Positions 46,301-57,661 of a stretch of 64,000 nt of DNA are shown piece after piece. Every line of letters begins with the position of its first letter. Position 1 is the first letter of the stretch. Source of the DNA: Plantago major (lineage: Eukaryota; Streptophyta; Magnoliopsida; Lamiales; Plantaginaceae). The stretch is taken from the NCBI GenBank assembly GCA_026545765.1, contig CM048840.1, forward strand, positions 46,674,580 to 46,738,579. The letters are read 5' to 3'. Position numbers and translations under genes: made by a program. Under the pieces are notes generated by a model. It had not been told where the DNA came from and searched no databases. It saw only the letters and a program-made list of their open reading frames with translations.

Positions 46301-46749
46301 GATTCTGATTGGGCTGGTGACTTAGATGATCGAAAATCAACTAGTGGAGGTTGTTTTTATCTTGGACCAAATCTTGTGTCATGGATAGTAAGAAACAAAA
46401 TTGTGTGTCTCTCTCAACTGCTGAATCTGAATATGTAGCTGCTGGGAGTTGTGTGTCTCAATTAATTTGGTTGAACAATATGCTGCATGAATATGGGTTC
46501 CAAAGTGACACTCTTTTGATGTTTTGTGATAACTTAAGTGCCATTCACATTTCCAAGAATCCTGTTCAACACTCACGCACCAAGCATATAGACATTCGAC
46601 ATCATTTTCTTAGAGACTTGGTCACCAAACAAATTATTGACATACAACACATTGACACCACAAATCAGTTAGCTGACATCTTCACAAAGCCTCTTGATAA
46701 GGAGAGATTCTTCAGTTTGAGAAGGTCTCTTGGTCTATGCACTATTTGA
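43391..46749 (+). pseudogene. Copia element 1 pol (protease, integrase, RT, RNase H)
   Basis: The protease motif is WYFDSGCSRHMTGN. The GAG-pre-integrase region has LWHKKLGHVNYKNLEKI, but the expected Cys-x2-Cys pair before GKQTK reads HVWWYLLGKQTK, so zinc binding is lost. The integrase keeps its acidic triad (HMDLMGP, RSDHGKEF, NGVAERKN). RT has KARLVVQGYTQVEGIDFDET, MDVKGAFLNGYIDKEVYVEQ and the YVDD box. RNase H has FSDSDWAGDLDDRKSTSGG. A small insertion near 46390 shifts the frame, and the last part (LSTAESEYVAAGSCVSQLIW ... LADIFTKPL) is in another frame ending at 46749. An in-frame TAG (43388-43390) lies just upstream. Confidence 0.93.
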
Positions 46750-48208
46750 TGTGATTTGTTGCAAGCAATGTTGACATAACATCACAGTCAACATTGACTT
46801 CTGTGTGTATCTAGAGATGTCCTTTTGCTGATTTGTTTTTTTTCTTTTTTCATTGTGTTTCTGTGCTCCTGTGCTTCTGTGGTCTATGGCTGTTTCTGTT
46901 TTGTAGCTTACAGTGGTGATGCTTAGGGTTTGAAAGGCTATTTGAAACCAAGGTTGAAAGGGAAATCGAGTCTCCTGTGTGTTTGCTTTATGTAAAACCC
47001 ACTTTTGCTGCTTTTTGGTTTTTTTTACTCGTACCTTGACTCGCACTTGATGTTGCCTCCTGTCCTTTATGCTTAATAAATCTAATGAATTATGATAAAA
47101 AGGGCTCGAAGTGTTTCCGTCGAGGATCGTGTTGGACAGGTTTCAAATACTCTCCAGATATTGACGTGGCCAATGTGTCATATGTCGTGAGGGTTGATGG
47201 CCTGTACTGGAAACCGACACGCACAAAAGTGCCGATTCTCGTAATGCTGCTGGTTCACTTTCTGAGTACCAAATTACCCAATCTGGTCAAATGAGTAATT
47301 TTATGCCATGAGACGTGTGTTTGCCTAACTCCGCATAGGCTTCGGCTTTGGAGCGGATTCATACGTGTTCCAATTATTTGACATGGTTCATGGTCTCATG
47401 GTTACCCCCACTCAAACTTATGCTAATTGTTCAATTTACTTTTTGAGGCATTGTTGAGTGTGCTTCTTTGGTATTCCTTTCTCTTTCTGTCTCTGCCTGC
47501 AGCATCAGTGGTGTTAATCGAATATGCACATCTTGAGACTTGGTTTCCTGGCTGACTTACATAAGAGTGGTCTGATTTTCCGATGTTGTCATCAATGTTG
47601 AGTCAACATTCAGGTCAACATTGACTGTGCTTGAAGTACTTTTTGCTCTTTTGCTGTGATTTTTTTTGTGCTCTCTATGTTTTTTTTTCAAATGTGTTTT
47701 TGGGTTGGGTTTTAGGGGGAGTACTTGTTTCTTACATCCGTCATTTTTTGGGAATCTGTTAGGTTTCTTACTAATACTTGATCTTGATTTGTTTCCCAAA
47801 CCAAAAATGTACCTCCCTAAGTTGAGTTTTGAGAATCTTCTTCATGATTGACCTAATTGATACGATTTTCATTTGCTTTCCTTAATCTCACATTAACAGT
47901 TGTGTACAGATCTTGGTCTGTGCTTTGATATATATGTTTATGATCTATGAAGCAAACCAAACCAAAAACTCAATCTTCCAACCATTTTGCTCTCTCTCAT
48001 TAGCCCACTTCTCCACCACTCAACAAAACTGCCGCCCACCTAACCACAATCATTACATCCAAAAACTAAAAAGTAGTTTTTTTTTTACTACTCCCAAGCC
48101 TTGGTTAAAACAAAAACTCTTCACCTTCCACACACTATTCACCTGTCACTCTCAAACAATTCCTCTCCCGCTCATCCTCCTTCATCTCTGCACTCACTAA
48201 TCTGGACA
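46750..48208. other. Spacer between pol and the third ORF
   Basis: 1.4 kb without sizeable + strand ORFs. It has several TGTTG/CAACA palindromes and a CT-rich stretch with CCAACC and ACCACTC near 47970-48180 that resembles a leader for the following ORF. Whether this ORF has its own promoter or is made from a spliced RNA is not visible. Confidence 0.5.
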
Positions 48209-50202
48209 ATGTCTTCTCCAACAAAACCCATATTGCCCATATTTTCTTTGCAAACACCTGAGGGGGAGCAAGCATACCATCTCCCCATCCGTGCAGAACC
48301 GGCCGATTTCGAGATTCCAGACTCTGAGCTAAGTGAGGGATCGGAAGAGGTTGTTGAAAAATCCCCATCTCCAGTACCAAAACCACCATCTCCATCTCCA
48401 ACATCACCTACTCAACCTGAAAAACCCCAAACCGAGTCTTCTCCATCAAACCCCTCTCAATTTGCTGCAGAAACCCTTGTTAATTTGGGAACTGCACCGG
48501 TCGAACTGCCAAAGGATCTGAGGGATGATGATGAAAGCCCAATGGGGGTAGAGAAAGATACTCCCATGGAGGATGCTAGGAAAGATGTTGAACAAACTGA
48601 AGTTCAACATGCAGATCTTGGAGAAAACCCCCAAAATCCGTCATCTGTTGAGAAGGATGATGTGCAACAAGCTGACAATAAAGAGGAGAAGGCTACTGAT
48701 GGCCTAAATGGTGATGAGAACCAGACCAACACGCACTCTGAACATGTTGAGAAGCCCGCAAACGAGCCTACTACTGAACCAATTGTTGTTGAAGATTGGA
48801 AGTCAGATGACTCAGAGAAAACTAGAAGCGACCCTATGAATGTAGATGAGGATGTTGTTTCAACATCGGCTGTTCATGACAACAACGATGAAGTGAATGA
48901 TGACAGTTCTGATGACTTGGAGGATTATGAGCCAGAAACGGAAGATGACTCTGAGGATGAGTCAATGATTGATGAAGAAGATCTGAGCAATGCTGATGAA
49001 AGCTCAGATGACTCTGAAGACTAAGAGTCTGAAGATGAATCACTTGATGATGAGGATGTCATTCTTGGAGAAGAACAAATTGAAGACCCTGAGGTTAATG
49101 ATCTACCCTCTGCACCTGTTTATGTAGATGGTTCTGATTGGGATGAAGATGTTGTCTCTCATTTATTCTATGCTGACAAGAATTTAGAAAAATATGAGAA
49201 AATCAAAGATAATTCAATGGATGTTGAAAAGGTGATCAAAGAGGAATCTTTTGAAGAGTATAACTTGGTTTCTTATCTGAAGAAAAGGAACCTCTATCAT
49301 GCTGTTACCCAATATGAGGCCTTTGTTTCTGAAATCATCAATGAATTCTATGCACACTTATCTGAGAATTTTGGTGTTGAAGGGCATGGTAAACATCACT
49401 GTGTGTATCTTAGGGGTGATGTATTTTTCTTGAATTCTAAGGATATCAATACTGTGCTACATAGAAATAGGGATGAGGTTGAAACCCCTGTAGAGGTATC
49501 TATGGATGAGATTGCTAGGGAACTGACTACAGGAAAACTACAATCTTGGCCTAGTGGGACTTTGGACTTGAAATACTGTTGTTCTCTAGTCTCTGTTCTT
49601 GCCAGGATTTGCTTGTACAACTGGTTGCCATCTTCCAACAACAACAAGCTCAGTCAAGAGGCAGCCATGTTGCTCTACAGGATCAAAATGGGCTACAATG
49701 TCAATCTGGGAGAAAGAATTCTCAAGCACCTAGAGAATTCCAAGAATAGAGGGATCAGAGGCCATTTGATTCTCCCATCCACCATCTTTGCAGTTCTTCA
49801 GTTGCAGGGTATTGAGGTCAGAGCCAATGATGTCTATCATTCCAGCTTCAAATCCATCACTGTCACCAAGCAACTGCTGGAAACACATGACAGAATCTGT
49901 ATCTTCCATGGGTGGATCCTGAAGTTCCTGTGGACATGGATGTGGAAGAGAATATTCCTCCTCCTACAGGCAATGCTGATGAACCAGAAAGTTCTGTGGC
50001 TGCTGCTCAACGCTCCAATGTTGGCCTACATGTTGGCTCAACATTGATCCCTAGCATTGAAACTCTTTCTGCAGGTACCCTAACTGATCAGGATAAGCTG
50101 ATTCTGGAGCAAATAAAAGGACTTGATGAGCAGATTTCCAACAATCTGAAGTTCAGAAGCACTCTAGTGTCTTTTCTTTCCTCACAAAAAGGGGGAGAAT
50201 AG
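48209..50202 (+). pseudogene. Third ORF of Copia element 1 (putative plant transposon protein type)
   Basis: The ATG at 48209 opens MSSPTKPILPIFSLQTPEGE. A Pro/Ser-rich then strongly acidic stretch (about residues 40-300, ending in DDLEDYEPETEDDSEDESMI) precedes a folded-looking region with YEAFVSEIINEFYAHLSENF, VYLRGDVFFLNSKDINTVLH and LSQEAAMLLYRIKMGYNVNL. That region resembles the 'putative plant transposon protein' domain (PF20167 type) found in retroelement ORFs. The C-terminus has a short predicted coiled coil (LILEQIKGLDEQISNNLKF). An in-frame TAA (49022-49024) and a frameshift near 49900 break it. Its position after pol is where Sireviruses carry an 'envelope-like' ORF, but I see no signal peptide or membrane segment. 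Function is unknown. Confidence 0.75.
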
Positions 50203-50427
50203 ATACTTGAAATTTTTAAATTTGTTTTAGTATTGAACAATTTCTATGCATTTTGGGTCTGTAATATTTTAAATACTCTAGAACTTATCTTTGCTGTCTG
50301 ATTAAGGGGGGAGATTATCTTAGCTGTCTGATTAAGGGGGAGATTAGCTCCTAAGTTGTTCTTAGTTATGTTTCTACTAACCTCTTGTTTTGTTTTGTGA
50401 TGAAAGACTAAGATTAAGGGGGGAGAT
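50188..50427 (+). other. Multiple polypurine tracts before the 3' LTR
   Basis: AAAAAGGGGGAGAAT (about 50188), ATTAAGGGGGGAGATT (about 50303), ATTAAGGGGGAGATT (about 50332) and ATTAAGGGGGGAGAT, which ends at the 3' LTR. The last should prime plus-strand synthesis. Repeated tracts like these are a described hallmark of Sireviruses. Confidence 0.85.
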
Positions 50428-51277
50428 TGAAAGTGCAGTATGCACTTGTGTTTTGATAATCTTGCTTTCATTAATCAGTTCCAAGTTTGTGTTTGTTGTT
50501 GTTGTTTGTGAAGCTGCAGGACTACCAATGTTGTATAACATTATGACAGGATAGAATTCAATGCTGGCATAACATTGAAGATATAACATTGCAGTCAACA
50601 TCAAGAACAAAGCACATTGGACAGGAAACTTTGACTGGAAGTATTTACAAATCGAACAAGAGACGATTTAAGGAAAAAGAACAACTTATGGTGAAAGCAA
50701 GAAGGAATATATTTTATGAAGAATCAAAATATGGAAAATTCCTTCTATGCGTATATTGAAGAAAACAAGAAAAAGGAAATTGCATTTGCTGAGATCCTAT
50801 TGCCTTTCGACTTGGATGGAAGCTGTCGATATCTCAAGTATATATACAAGGATTCAGCCGAGCAATCACGATGCCTTTCTTTGTGATCAATCAAGATTTT
50901 ATTAAAGAGTTTAGGCTTCTTGTTTTCTGCTAGCTTTAGAGTTTGTCTAAGAGTATTCACTGTTGGAATAACTCTTTCAAACATCGACCTAGAATAGCTT
51001 TTACTATTAGTTCTTCTAGGGCTAGTTTTGGTTGTTTAATCAATCATCTGTGATTGTATTAAACCTAGTTGATTAGATCTACTTTTCCTGTTAGTAGATA
51101 TTTTGCCTAAAGGTGCGGCCAACATATTTATATATGTTGGCTTGGTAATAGAAGTTTCATTCATATTCATCCGCTGCCTTTTGTTTACTGTGTTGAAGAC
51201 ATTGTTGAACAACATTGTTGTCAACATTGTCTATTGATCTTGTTCCAAGTACCAATCCGGAATCCTACGTTCTAACA
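50428..51277 (+). repeat. 3' LTR of Copia element 1
   Basis: 850 bp, almost identical to the 5' LTR and lacking its short internal duplication. Ends CTAACA. Confidence 0.95.
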
Positions 51278-51282
51278 TGACT

Positions 51283-52320
51283 TGTAGGCATTTGAGTTAT
51301 GCAGGGATATCAGTGCTTGTCAGATCAGTGCTTGTTAGTATACAGGGCTTTTGGGGTCGAATTTTACCCATTCCTGTTAGTGTTTATAAGAAAATTACTG
51401 TCATTCTTCAAAACTTCTTAGGGACAGGTTCAGATACTGGTAGCAGGAATCTTATTGCTTGGAGTAATGTTTGTCAACCTTTAGATAATGGTGGGCTAGG
51501 TATCAAGGAAGTTTTGGCTTGGAATAAAGCTATTTTGGGCAGTCTGCTGTTTGGGTTTACTGGTGTACATGGCACTTCTATCTGGCATTAGTGGATTTTT
51601 GCATATAAGCTGCGTAATGGTGATATTTGGGATGTGGTTGTGAAACAAAGTGATAGTTATTGGTGGAAGCAGTTTCTGTATATCAGGGATGAGTTAATCA
51701 GGTTGGTTGGCTTTAAACCATCTTCTACAAATTTGGAGACTTCCTTCAAAATATCTTACTGCTGCTCTCTATTCTCTTCTCTATCCTACTACGGAGATTT
51801 ATAACTGGAAAGCATTAGTTTGGAATGGTCTCTCTTCTCCAAAAGTATCCTTTTGTGCTTGGATTTTATGTCATAGAAGGCTTCCTGTTAAGGCTAGGTC
51901 ATTTCAGTGGGGACTTGTGTCTGATTACAATTGTGTGTTATGTTCTGCTGGAATTGAAACTATTGATCACTTGTTTGGGGATTGTCCTTTTACTCAAGCA
52001 GTGTATCAATTTGTTTTTCCTTGCATTAACATTGATTTACCTAGACACTCTTATGTAGATCTACTCCACTCCACACTTTTGGGTCCTCTACAAGAACTTC
52101 TTCTTGTTTATATAGGTTGAAAGCTGCTATATTGTGTGAGGTTTGGGCAGCGATCTAGAGAGTTCGTAATGGAGTTATTTTCAGGACAAATCCTCCTACC
52201 CTGGCTATGGTTTGTAAGTTCATAAAAGATGAACTGATAGTTCGAATTCAGTTTTAAGTGAAAAAGCTCAATAGATATTATAAGAATTTGTTACATATTT
52301 AGAATACCTGGTAACTCACT
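51283..52320 (+). pseudogene. LINE part 2: post-RT region with zinc-finger-like domain
   Basis: Continues the LINE of 40462-41427 after the Copia insertion: LSYAGISVLVRSVLVSIQGF, QPLDNGGLGIKEVLAWNKAI, then the zf-RVT region LVWNGLSSPKVSFCAWILCH and NCVLCSAGIETIDHLFGDCP. Stops and frameshifts occur at 51589-51591, near 51700, and after 52120. The 3' end is not clear; no poly(A) is seen near 52320. Confidence 0.85.
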
Positions 52321-54538
52321 GATTTGTCTGTTTAGTTTTTTGTTTTGTTTGAGTCAGTTTACAGGTTTTTGATGGTTTTATTGCCGATGGTTCCACTTTG
52401 CAATACAAGGATTGCACTCAGGTATTGTTTCTTTCCTTAAGAAGCCCAACGACTACCTGCTGCTATTCACAACTACTCGGATTGAGAGTGCTATTGAACA
52501 GAAGTGTGATCACGAATCTGATTTGGAGTCACAAAGGTTGATAGTACACAAGTTCTCCGTAGCTGGGCTTTGTATGTTAGAATTATCGTGGACCTAGTCC
52601 ATTGTTTTTCTTTCGCTTTTGGCCTTTTTTAGTTGGGAAGAAAGCAGGCCGGTGCCTGGTCCCATACATTTATGCAAAAAACGGCCATATGCTTTGACAC
52701 ATGAAAAATGACATTGAATTGACCGTTTTGCCCTCCGATTCCATTTTAACTTGTTTTGCCCTCATTCCTTTCATTCAGCCAAAATAACTCACTCTCTCCC
52801 TCTTCTCTCTCTAACACCTTCCTCCACCACAAAACACCACAACCGGTTTTGCCACCATTTCCACCACCGCCTGCCGCTCGCTTTCCATCGCATCCACGTC
52901 GCACCACCGTCACAACCTCTCACCGTCCGCCTCCAAGAACCAGCCACCACCACCTATCACCACCAACCCCGCCTCCCCACCACATCTCACCACCAGCCTG
53001 CCCTTCACCACCCACCCATCACCACCTGCCCCTCCACCGTCCACCACTAGTGCTCCACCTCCCACCAGCAGCACTCTCCAAGATCCGCCAGATCCGGTCA
53101 AGATTCATCCACAAACACCAAGATCCGTCCATCACCACCGGCCTACATCAACCACCACCACCAACCGTCGACCATCACCACCACCAACGTTCCTAGATCT
53201 CCAACTTCACCCCTCAAGAATGTATAAAGTATAGACTGTATTAGTAGAGTACACTAATACACCGATCAGATTAATGTCACTGATCCACTAATACTGATCA
53301 GACATACCCACTAATACATTAATGCAAATCCACTATGATCTGAGTACACTAATACAGTCAGATAATGCGATTAATTAATATATTGTCGATCAGTCCACTA
53401 ATACAGTAGGACAGTATTAGTAAACTCTATTAATACAGTCAAACGTATATATATAGTACATTAATACAGTCCGACTCATGTGGGGTATAATTGTCCACTC
53501 ATGTGGGGTATAAATGCATTTGGACTTTATTTGAAAACTCGAAAACACTGTTGGCCTCTTTTCTAAATTTACATGTGGATGTGGTCTCTCAAGAGAATTT
53601 TCCCTTTTTAGTTGTGTTCAAGGAATGTACTATTGAGTGGCTTAGTCCAGGAGATAGTAGTTACTCTAGTAGTTGGAGTCATATTTAGACTATACTGGTC
53701 TTGTCTTGATGTTTGATTGGGGTATGCCCCTCTGATGCTTTGTACGATTTGTACTTTGTTGGGCTTCTATTACTATGAAACAGTTCTAGCAAAGTAGCAA
53801 TGATAAAACTTAATTACATACCACGAAAGTTTATACATTTGTCGTTTTTAACTGTCTTACATAACTTCAAACATTAATAAAAAAATGAAGTTACCCACAC
53901 TCAACAAATAATAAATATTCTTATTTTTGCATAGAAAGTACGTATTTTTGCTACAAAAATAAACTTTTTTCCCCATATGTTTATGTCTTATAAATTATTA
54001 TTCACCTAAAACTGCACTTCAACCCAATGTATTAAGTTTTTGGGAGTACTGAAAGGGGTGATTTTATAGTCCTTTGCGGGGATGAGCACATGTATAATCC
54101 ATTTTACTTTCATACTTCCCTGTTCCATTGAACTTGATGATGGGCAAAACCGCATCGCGGATCATGTGCATGGCGACCTTTTTAAATTTTTGCACCAGTG
54201 TTTCCCATATAAAACACCCATTCATGGATCAATCTACGAATGCGTTGACCAACTTGCATGGTAAACGAGTCACCATGGTAGTATGACTAATACATTAATT
54301 CAATTTACACACATCGCAAATCACATATGTTGACCAAGTGATTATGAACTCGCATCATAACAACAAAAAACATATTAGTAATGGTTATATACATTATTAA
54401 AACCATGGCAACTCGCATGCTCATAAATTGATTATGTACTACATATATACTATAAAACCCCGTATTTTATGCTCTTTGTTTCTTTAATGGGTTATTTGGG
54501 TTTATTTTATTTTAGTTATCAAGTAATTAATTAACCCA
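52321..54538. other. Non-coding DNA with a CT-rich Pro/His-like stretch and an array
   Basis: 52750-53196 is C-rich (CCACCACC-type) and yields overlapping Pro/Ser/His-rich ORFs in two frames and a Gly-rich one on the other strand, a sign of composition rather than coding. The 17-mer ACTCATGTGGGGTATAA occurs twice (about 53474 and 53500). 53640-53800 resembles a LINE 3' end, but is not secure. No gene is recognised. Confidence 0.45.
53235..53470 (+). repeat. Irregular CACTAATACAGTCAGA array
   Basis: CTAATAC/ATTAATACAG and the reverse GTATTAGTA recur about ten times, spaced 15-35 bases, mixed with GATCAG. Spacing is irregular, so it is a degenerate minisatellite. Confidence 0.65.
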
Positions 54539-54773
54539 AAGTCTCATGAGAGACGGTCTCTAGGTAAGTTATCTAGAGACGGATTATGTTATCAATAAAC
54601 TACCCATGTTATTAATCAAAACGTTATATTGTTAATGAAATAAGTATTGTTGTAATATTAAAAAACACCAATGTTGAGAACATAAATGTTTTGATTAATA
54701 ACATCGATGATTTTCTTGACAATATAGTTCTATCTCTAGATAAATTAGCTAAATACCGTCTTTCAAAAGACTT
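54539..54773. mobile_element. MITE of the AAGTCTCATGAGAGACGG family (copy 3)
   Basis: The left end AAGTCTCATGAGAGACGGTC pairs with the reversed right end AAGTCTTTTGAAAGACGGTA. The body is near-identical in order to the copy at 17256. About 235 bp. Confidence 0.85.
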
Positions 54774-54795
54774 AGGCTCTGTTCTCTTCAACTGC

Positions 54796-54880
54796 AATTT
54801 TCTGAACTGAACTGAACTAAATTGAACTGAAACTGAAACTGAAACGAACTGCACTGAACTGAACTGAACTGAATAAATTA
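54796..54880 (+). repeat. AACTG pentanucleotide repeat
   Basis: GAACT/AACTG units with interruptions (GAACTGAACTGAACTAAATT and similar). They start right after the MITE and a GGCTCTGTTCTCTTCAACTG motif that may be the end of another MITE. Confidence 0.8.
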
Positions 54881-55107
54881 TTTTATAATAATAATAACAA
54901 TTATATGATGGTATATATAATCACAATTAAAAAAAATATATTATTTTTGTTATCTTTCTCACACTCTTCATACTCTTTTTTTGTCACTTTATCTTTTTAT
55001 TTATTATTGTATAACAAACTTTAAAACCAACCGTGTGGAAAACAATATGAGAATGATAACTCGATTAAAACCGAATTTTAATCGTCGTACAAACTGTCTT
55101 TATCTAT

Positions 55108-55340
55108 TTTTTTTTTGAATCGGTGAAATTTATTACAACTTGAAAACGTTTACAAGAGCATGGACAATGTTCGGCAAATAAAATAATTAAAAGCTTAACC
55201 AAAATCACTAGTCCATAAACCATGCACAAGCTCGTCCAACAACTTTACATCAACACTCTTTCTTGTCCAGAACCTCCAGCCTTGTTCCATTTTCCAAACT
55301 GTTTTTTCAACTTTCATGTCCCAATACTCATATTTCAACT
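55108..55340 (-). mobile_element. Possible LINE 3' end, minus strand
   Basis: The minus strand ends AATAAATTTCACCGATTCAA plus a run of A, as plant LINE 3' ends do. The preceding 200 bases carry no clear coding. Only this tail is recognisable. Confidence 0.4.
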
Positions 55341-55715
55341 TTTATGAAAAGAAATTAAGTATATTTGATTAACGTAACTTTGTTTTATACTTTTTTTTTT
55401 TTTTTTGTAATTTGCAAGTAATTTACGATTGAAGTTCGGGAAAAAAATCTCCTTAGAAAGTTAATAATGGACCGAAAGTATATTTGATTAAAAATTGATG
55501 TTTTGTGGTTTAATTTTATCTCTAAAATATCAGAATTTTACCTCCAAAATCCCAAACCCCAAGGAAACCAAAAGTCAGAATTTTACCTCCAAAAGTCGGA
55601 ATTTTACCTATAAAAGTCGTATTAAAAAGAAAGAAAGAAAAAAAGTTGAAAATAACTCAATTGGATAAATTTTCTTATTTTCCTCGTACAAAAGATCGGG
55701 TGTGTAAATAAATGA

Positions 55716-55718
55716 TAA

Positions 55719-55762
<44 letters not shown>

Positions 55763-55806
55763 TAACAACAACAACAACAATAATAATAATAATATGAATT
55801 TAATGA

Positions 55807-55846
<40 letters not shown>

Positions 55847-55857
55847 ACAACAACAAC

Positions 55858-55888
<31 letters not shown>

Positions 55889-55889
55889 T
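55716..55889 (+). repeat. Compound AAT/AAC microsatellite
   Basis: Runs of AAT, ATT and AAC alternate. A composite block ending AATATGAATTTAATGAA occurs twice, so part of the array was duplicated as a unit. GAATCGAATCGAATCAA repeats follow. Confidence 0.9.
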
Positions 55890-57661
55890 GAATTTAATGA
55901 ATCGAATCGAATCAATTTGAAATTGAATCGAATCGAATCAACTAAATGAGTTTTCAAGTTAAAAATAACATATCCTTACTTATTAATTAATTTCCTAACT
56001 ACTTAACTTAAGATTAGTTTAACCTAAGTTAGTCGAGAATTGTTCTTCTCTAGTGTTTTGTTCTTGCTGCTTCCTGCTCCTTTTCATGCTTATCTCACTA
56101 CAAAATCTCAATGCCATCTTTATTTATCCAATCTTAAACCTCTTGTATTCCATCGATCCTTTCCCTAAACTACCGCAAATAAACCTCCGTTCTTCCCGTT
56201 TATACCCTGCGTTCCAGCCATATAAGTTTTTGCTCGAATCCTTGCGAAGGCCAGAGAGTTCTTCTTACTACTGTGTCCGTACCTTAGCTTGCTAGCAATT
56301 CATTCGTTCGTTTGTCGGTAAGTTCTTTTTCCGTTTGCTTTCAGTTGGGTTTTAGAGTATTTGCGGGGTGAGTTAGAGCGCTTACCTTCTCCGAGAAATC
56401 CCTTGTGCTCCGTGACTTCTCTAATCCGTTAACGAAAAAAGCATGCTACGTTTTCTGTTTTTAAGAAGTTGCATCAGCCATTGCAAGTAATTTGATTTTA
56501 GTTTAAATGATTAACTGTTGCGTCTAACATGATTTATTAATGTGAAAAGTAGTTAATTTTATTTTGTACCTGAGTGGTTTGTTTAATAATGTATTTTGGT
56601 AAGTTCTGCCTTTTTTTTATTTTTTTTATTTTTTATGTTCTTCCCGCATGCTTTGTTTGCTAGTTTTTGGTTTCTGTCCAGAAAAATTCTGCTTTTGTTT
56701 CTATTATATAGTTAAACTGCGACGAAATTGATCAGTTTTAATCTGTACCTGTGGTTAAATTATCTTGTAGCCGAGTGGGCACCTGCTCATTTTGGAAATC
56801 TGTTCACTGTTAGGTTAGGGGTTCAACCCCCAGCATCCTCTCTTTATTTTGTTCCAGTTTTATTTTGCCTTTTTACCAACAAAATTGCGAAGGTTGATTT
56901 GTGATACATATGTATTAACTATGTAATTATGTGTTTAATTGTTTCTTGCGTTTCTTGACTCGATTTTGCCCTTATATGTTATGTTATTTTAGTCCTATGA
57001 GATGTGGGTTGAAGGGGGTAGTTGTCTTAGTTTTAGATTGATTTCTTACTGGCTGGTACCCTTCTTACTCAGGAACTCTATATTTTGAGATTTGACGAGA
57101 AACTTTCTACGGTAAGTGTTCTTAAACCGCTTGTGAAAACCAAGGAAGTACATGTTTTTATTATTGTTATATATACGCATTGCATTAAAAGTTTCCAACT
57201 CATGCTTTATCAAAATTTGCATCGGAGCAACTTTCACGTGCTTCCGCTAAAATATGTTTACTGCACGAAAGATTGATTTGATATATATAATTATATGTAT
57301 GTATTATGATTTGATTTGATTTGCTTAACGACCGATATGTGCGCGAATGTGGTGGAGGTTTTCGAGTGGATAGACTTGGACAGTTGTGTCTGTCGAGTTA
57401 TTCATAAAGTTCCTTTGCGTGCTTCCCCTTGACGCGAGTCAAAATTCGCCGAGGTCTTGGTGGGTAGTAGTGTTTCACCCCTGTATCATGGTAGGGTAAC
57501 GTCTGTGTCAGAGTCATTTTCTGTCTGGAGCGATAAGGGCTTGGATTGGGGTTATAAGGTTGACTGCACCAACGAACGACTGATTGTACTGTTCTGATTG
57601 CTTCGTTATATGATATGATTGTTATTTTTCGATTTACGATGTGATTTTCCTATTGATATCT
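55890..57661. other. Non-coding DNA, possible leader exon
   Basis: 56040-56320 is CT-rich and ends in a good donor (TTGTCG|GTAAGTTC at about 56318-56320), like the first exon of a transcript whose body I cannot find before the Copia element at 57662. The ORF 56053-56295 has no recognisable domain. Confidence 0.35.
56766..56836 (+). repeat. tRNA-Ser/Leu-like SINE or tRNA relic
   Basis: An A-box-like TAGCCGAGTGGGC and a B-box-like GGTTCAACCCCC about 45 bases apart match Pol III promoter spacing. No complete cloverleaf is visible (the acceptor stem is missing), so it is not called a tRNA. Confidence 0.45.

Larger units (their letters stand above)
41428..51277 (+). mobile_element. Copia LTR retrotransposon with Sirevirus-like traits, nested in the LINE
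   Basis: 9.85 kb, with LTRs at 41428-42295 and 50428-51277 that begin TGAAAGTGCAG and end CTAACA. The flanks GGACT (41423-41427) and TGACT (51278-51282) are a 4-of-5 target duplication. Order inside is PBS, gag, protease, integrase, RT, RNase H, a 1.4 kb spacer, a third ORF and several polypurine tracts. Integrase before RT makes it Copia; the third ORF and repeated tracts are Sirevirus traits. I count about 17 substitutions between the LTRs, plus a roughly 21-bp duplication in the 5' LTR only, so it is fairly young. Several lesions in gag, pol and the third ORF make it defective. Confidence 0.95.

Noticed and set aside
48135..48634. ORFs antisense to and out of frame with the third Copia ORF
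   Set aside because: Shadows of the real frame.
52751..53196. Pro/His/Ser-rich protein gene
   Set aside because: Two frames and the opposite strand are all open through CCACC-type low-complexity DNA; no start context, splice sites or homology.
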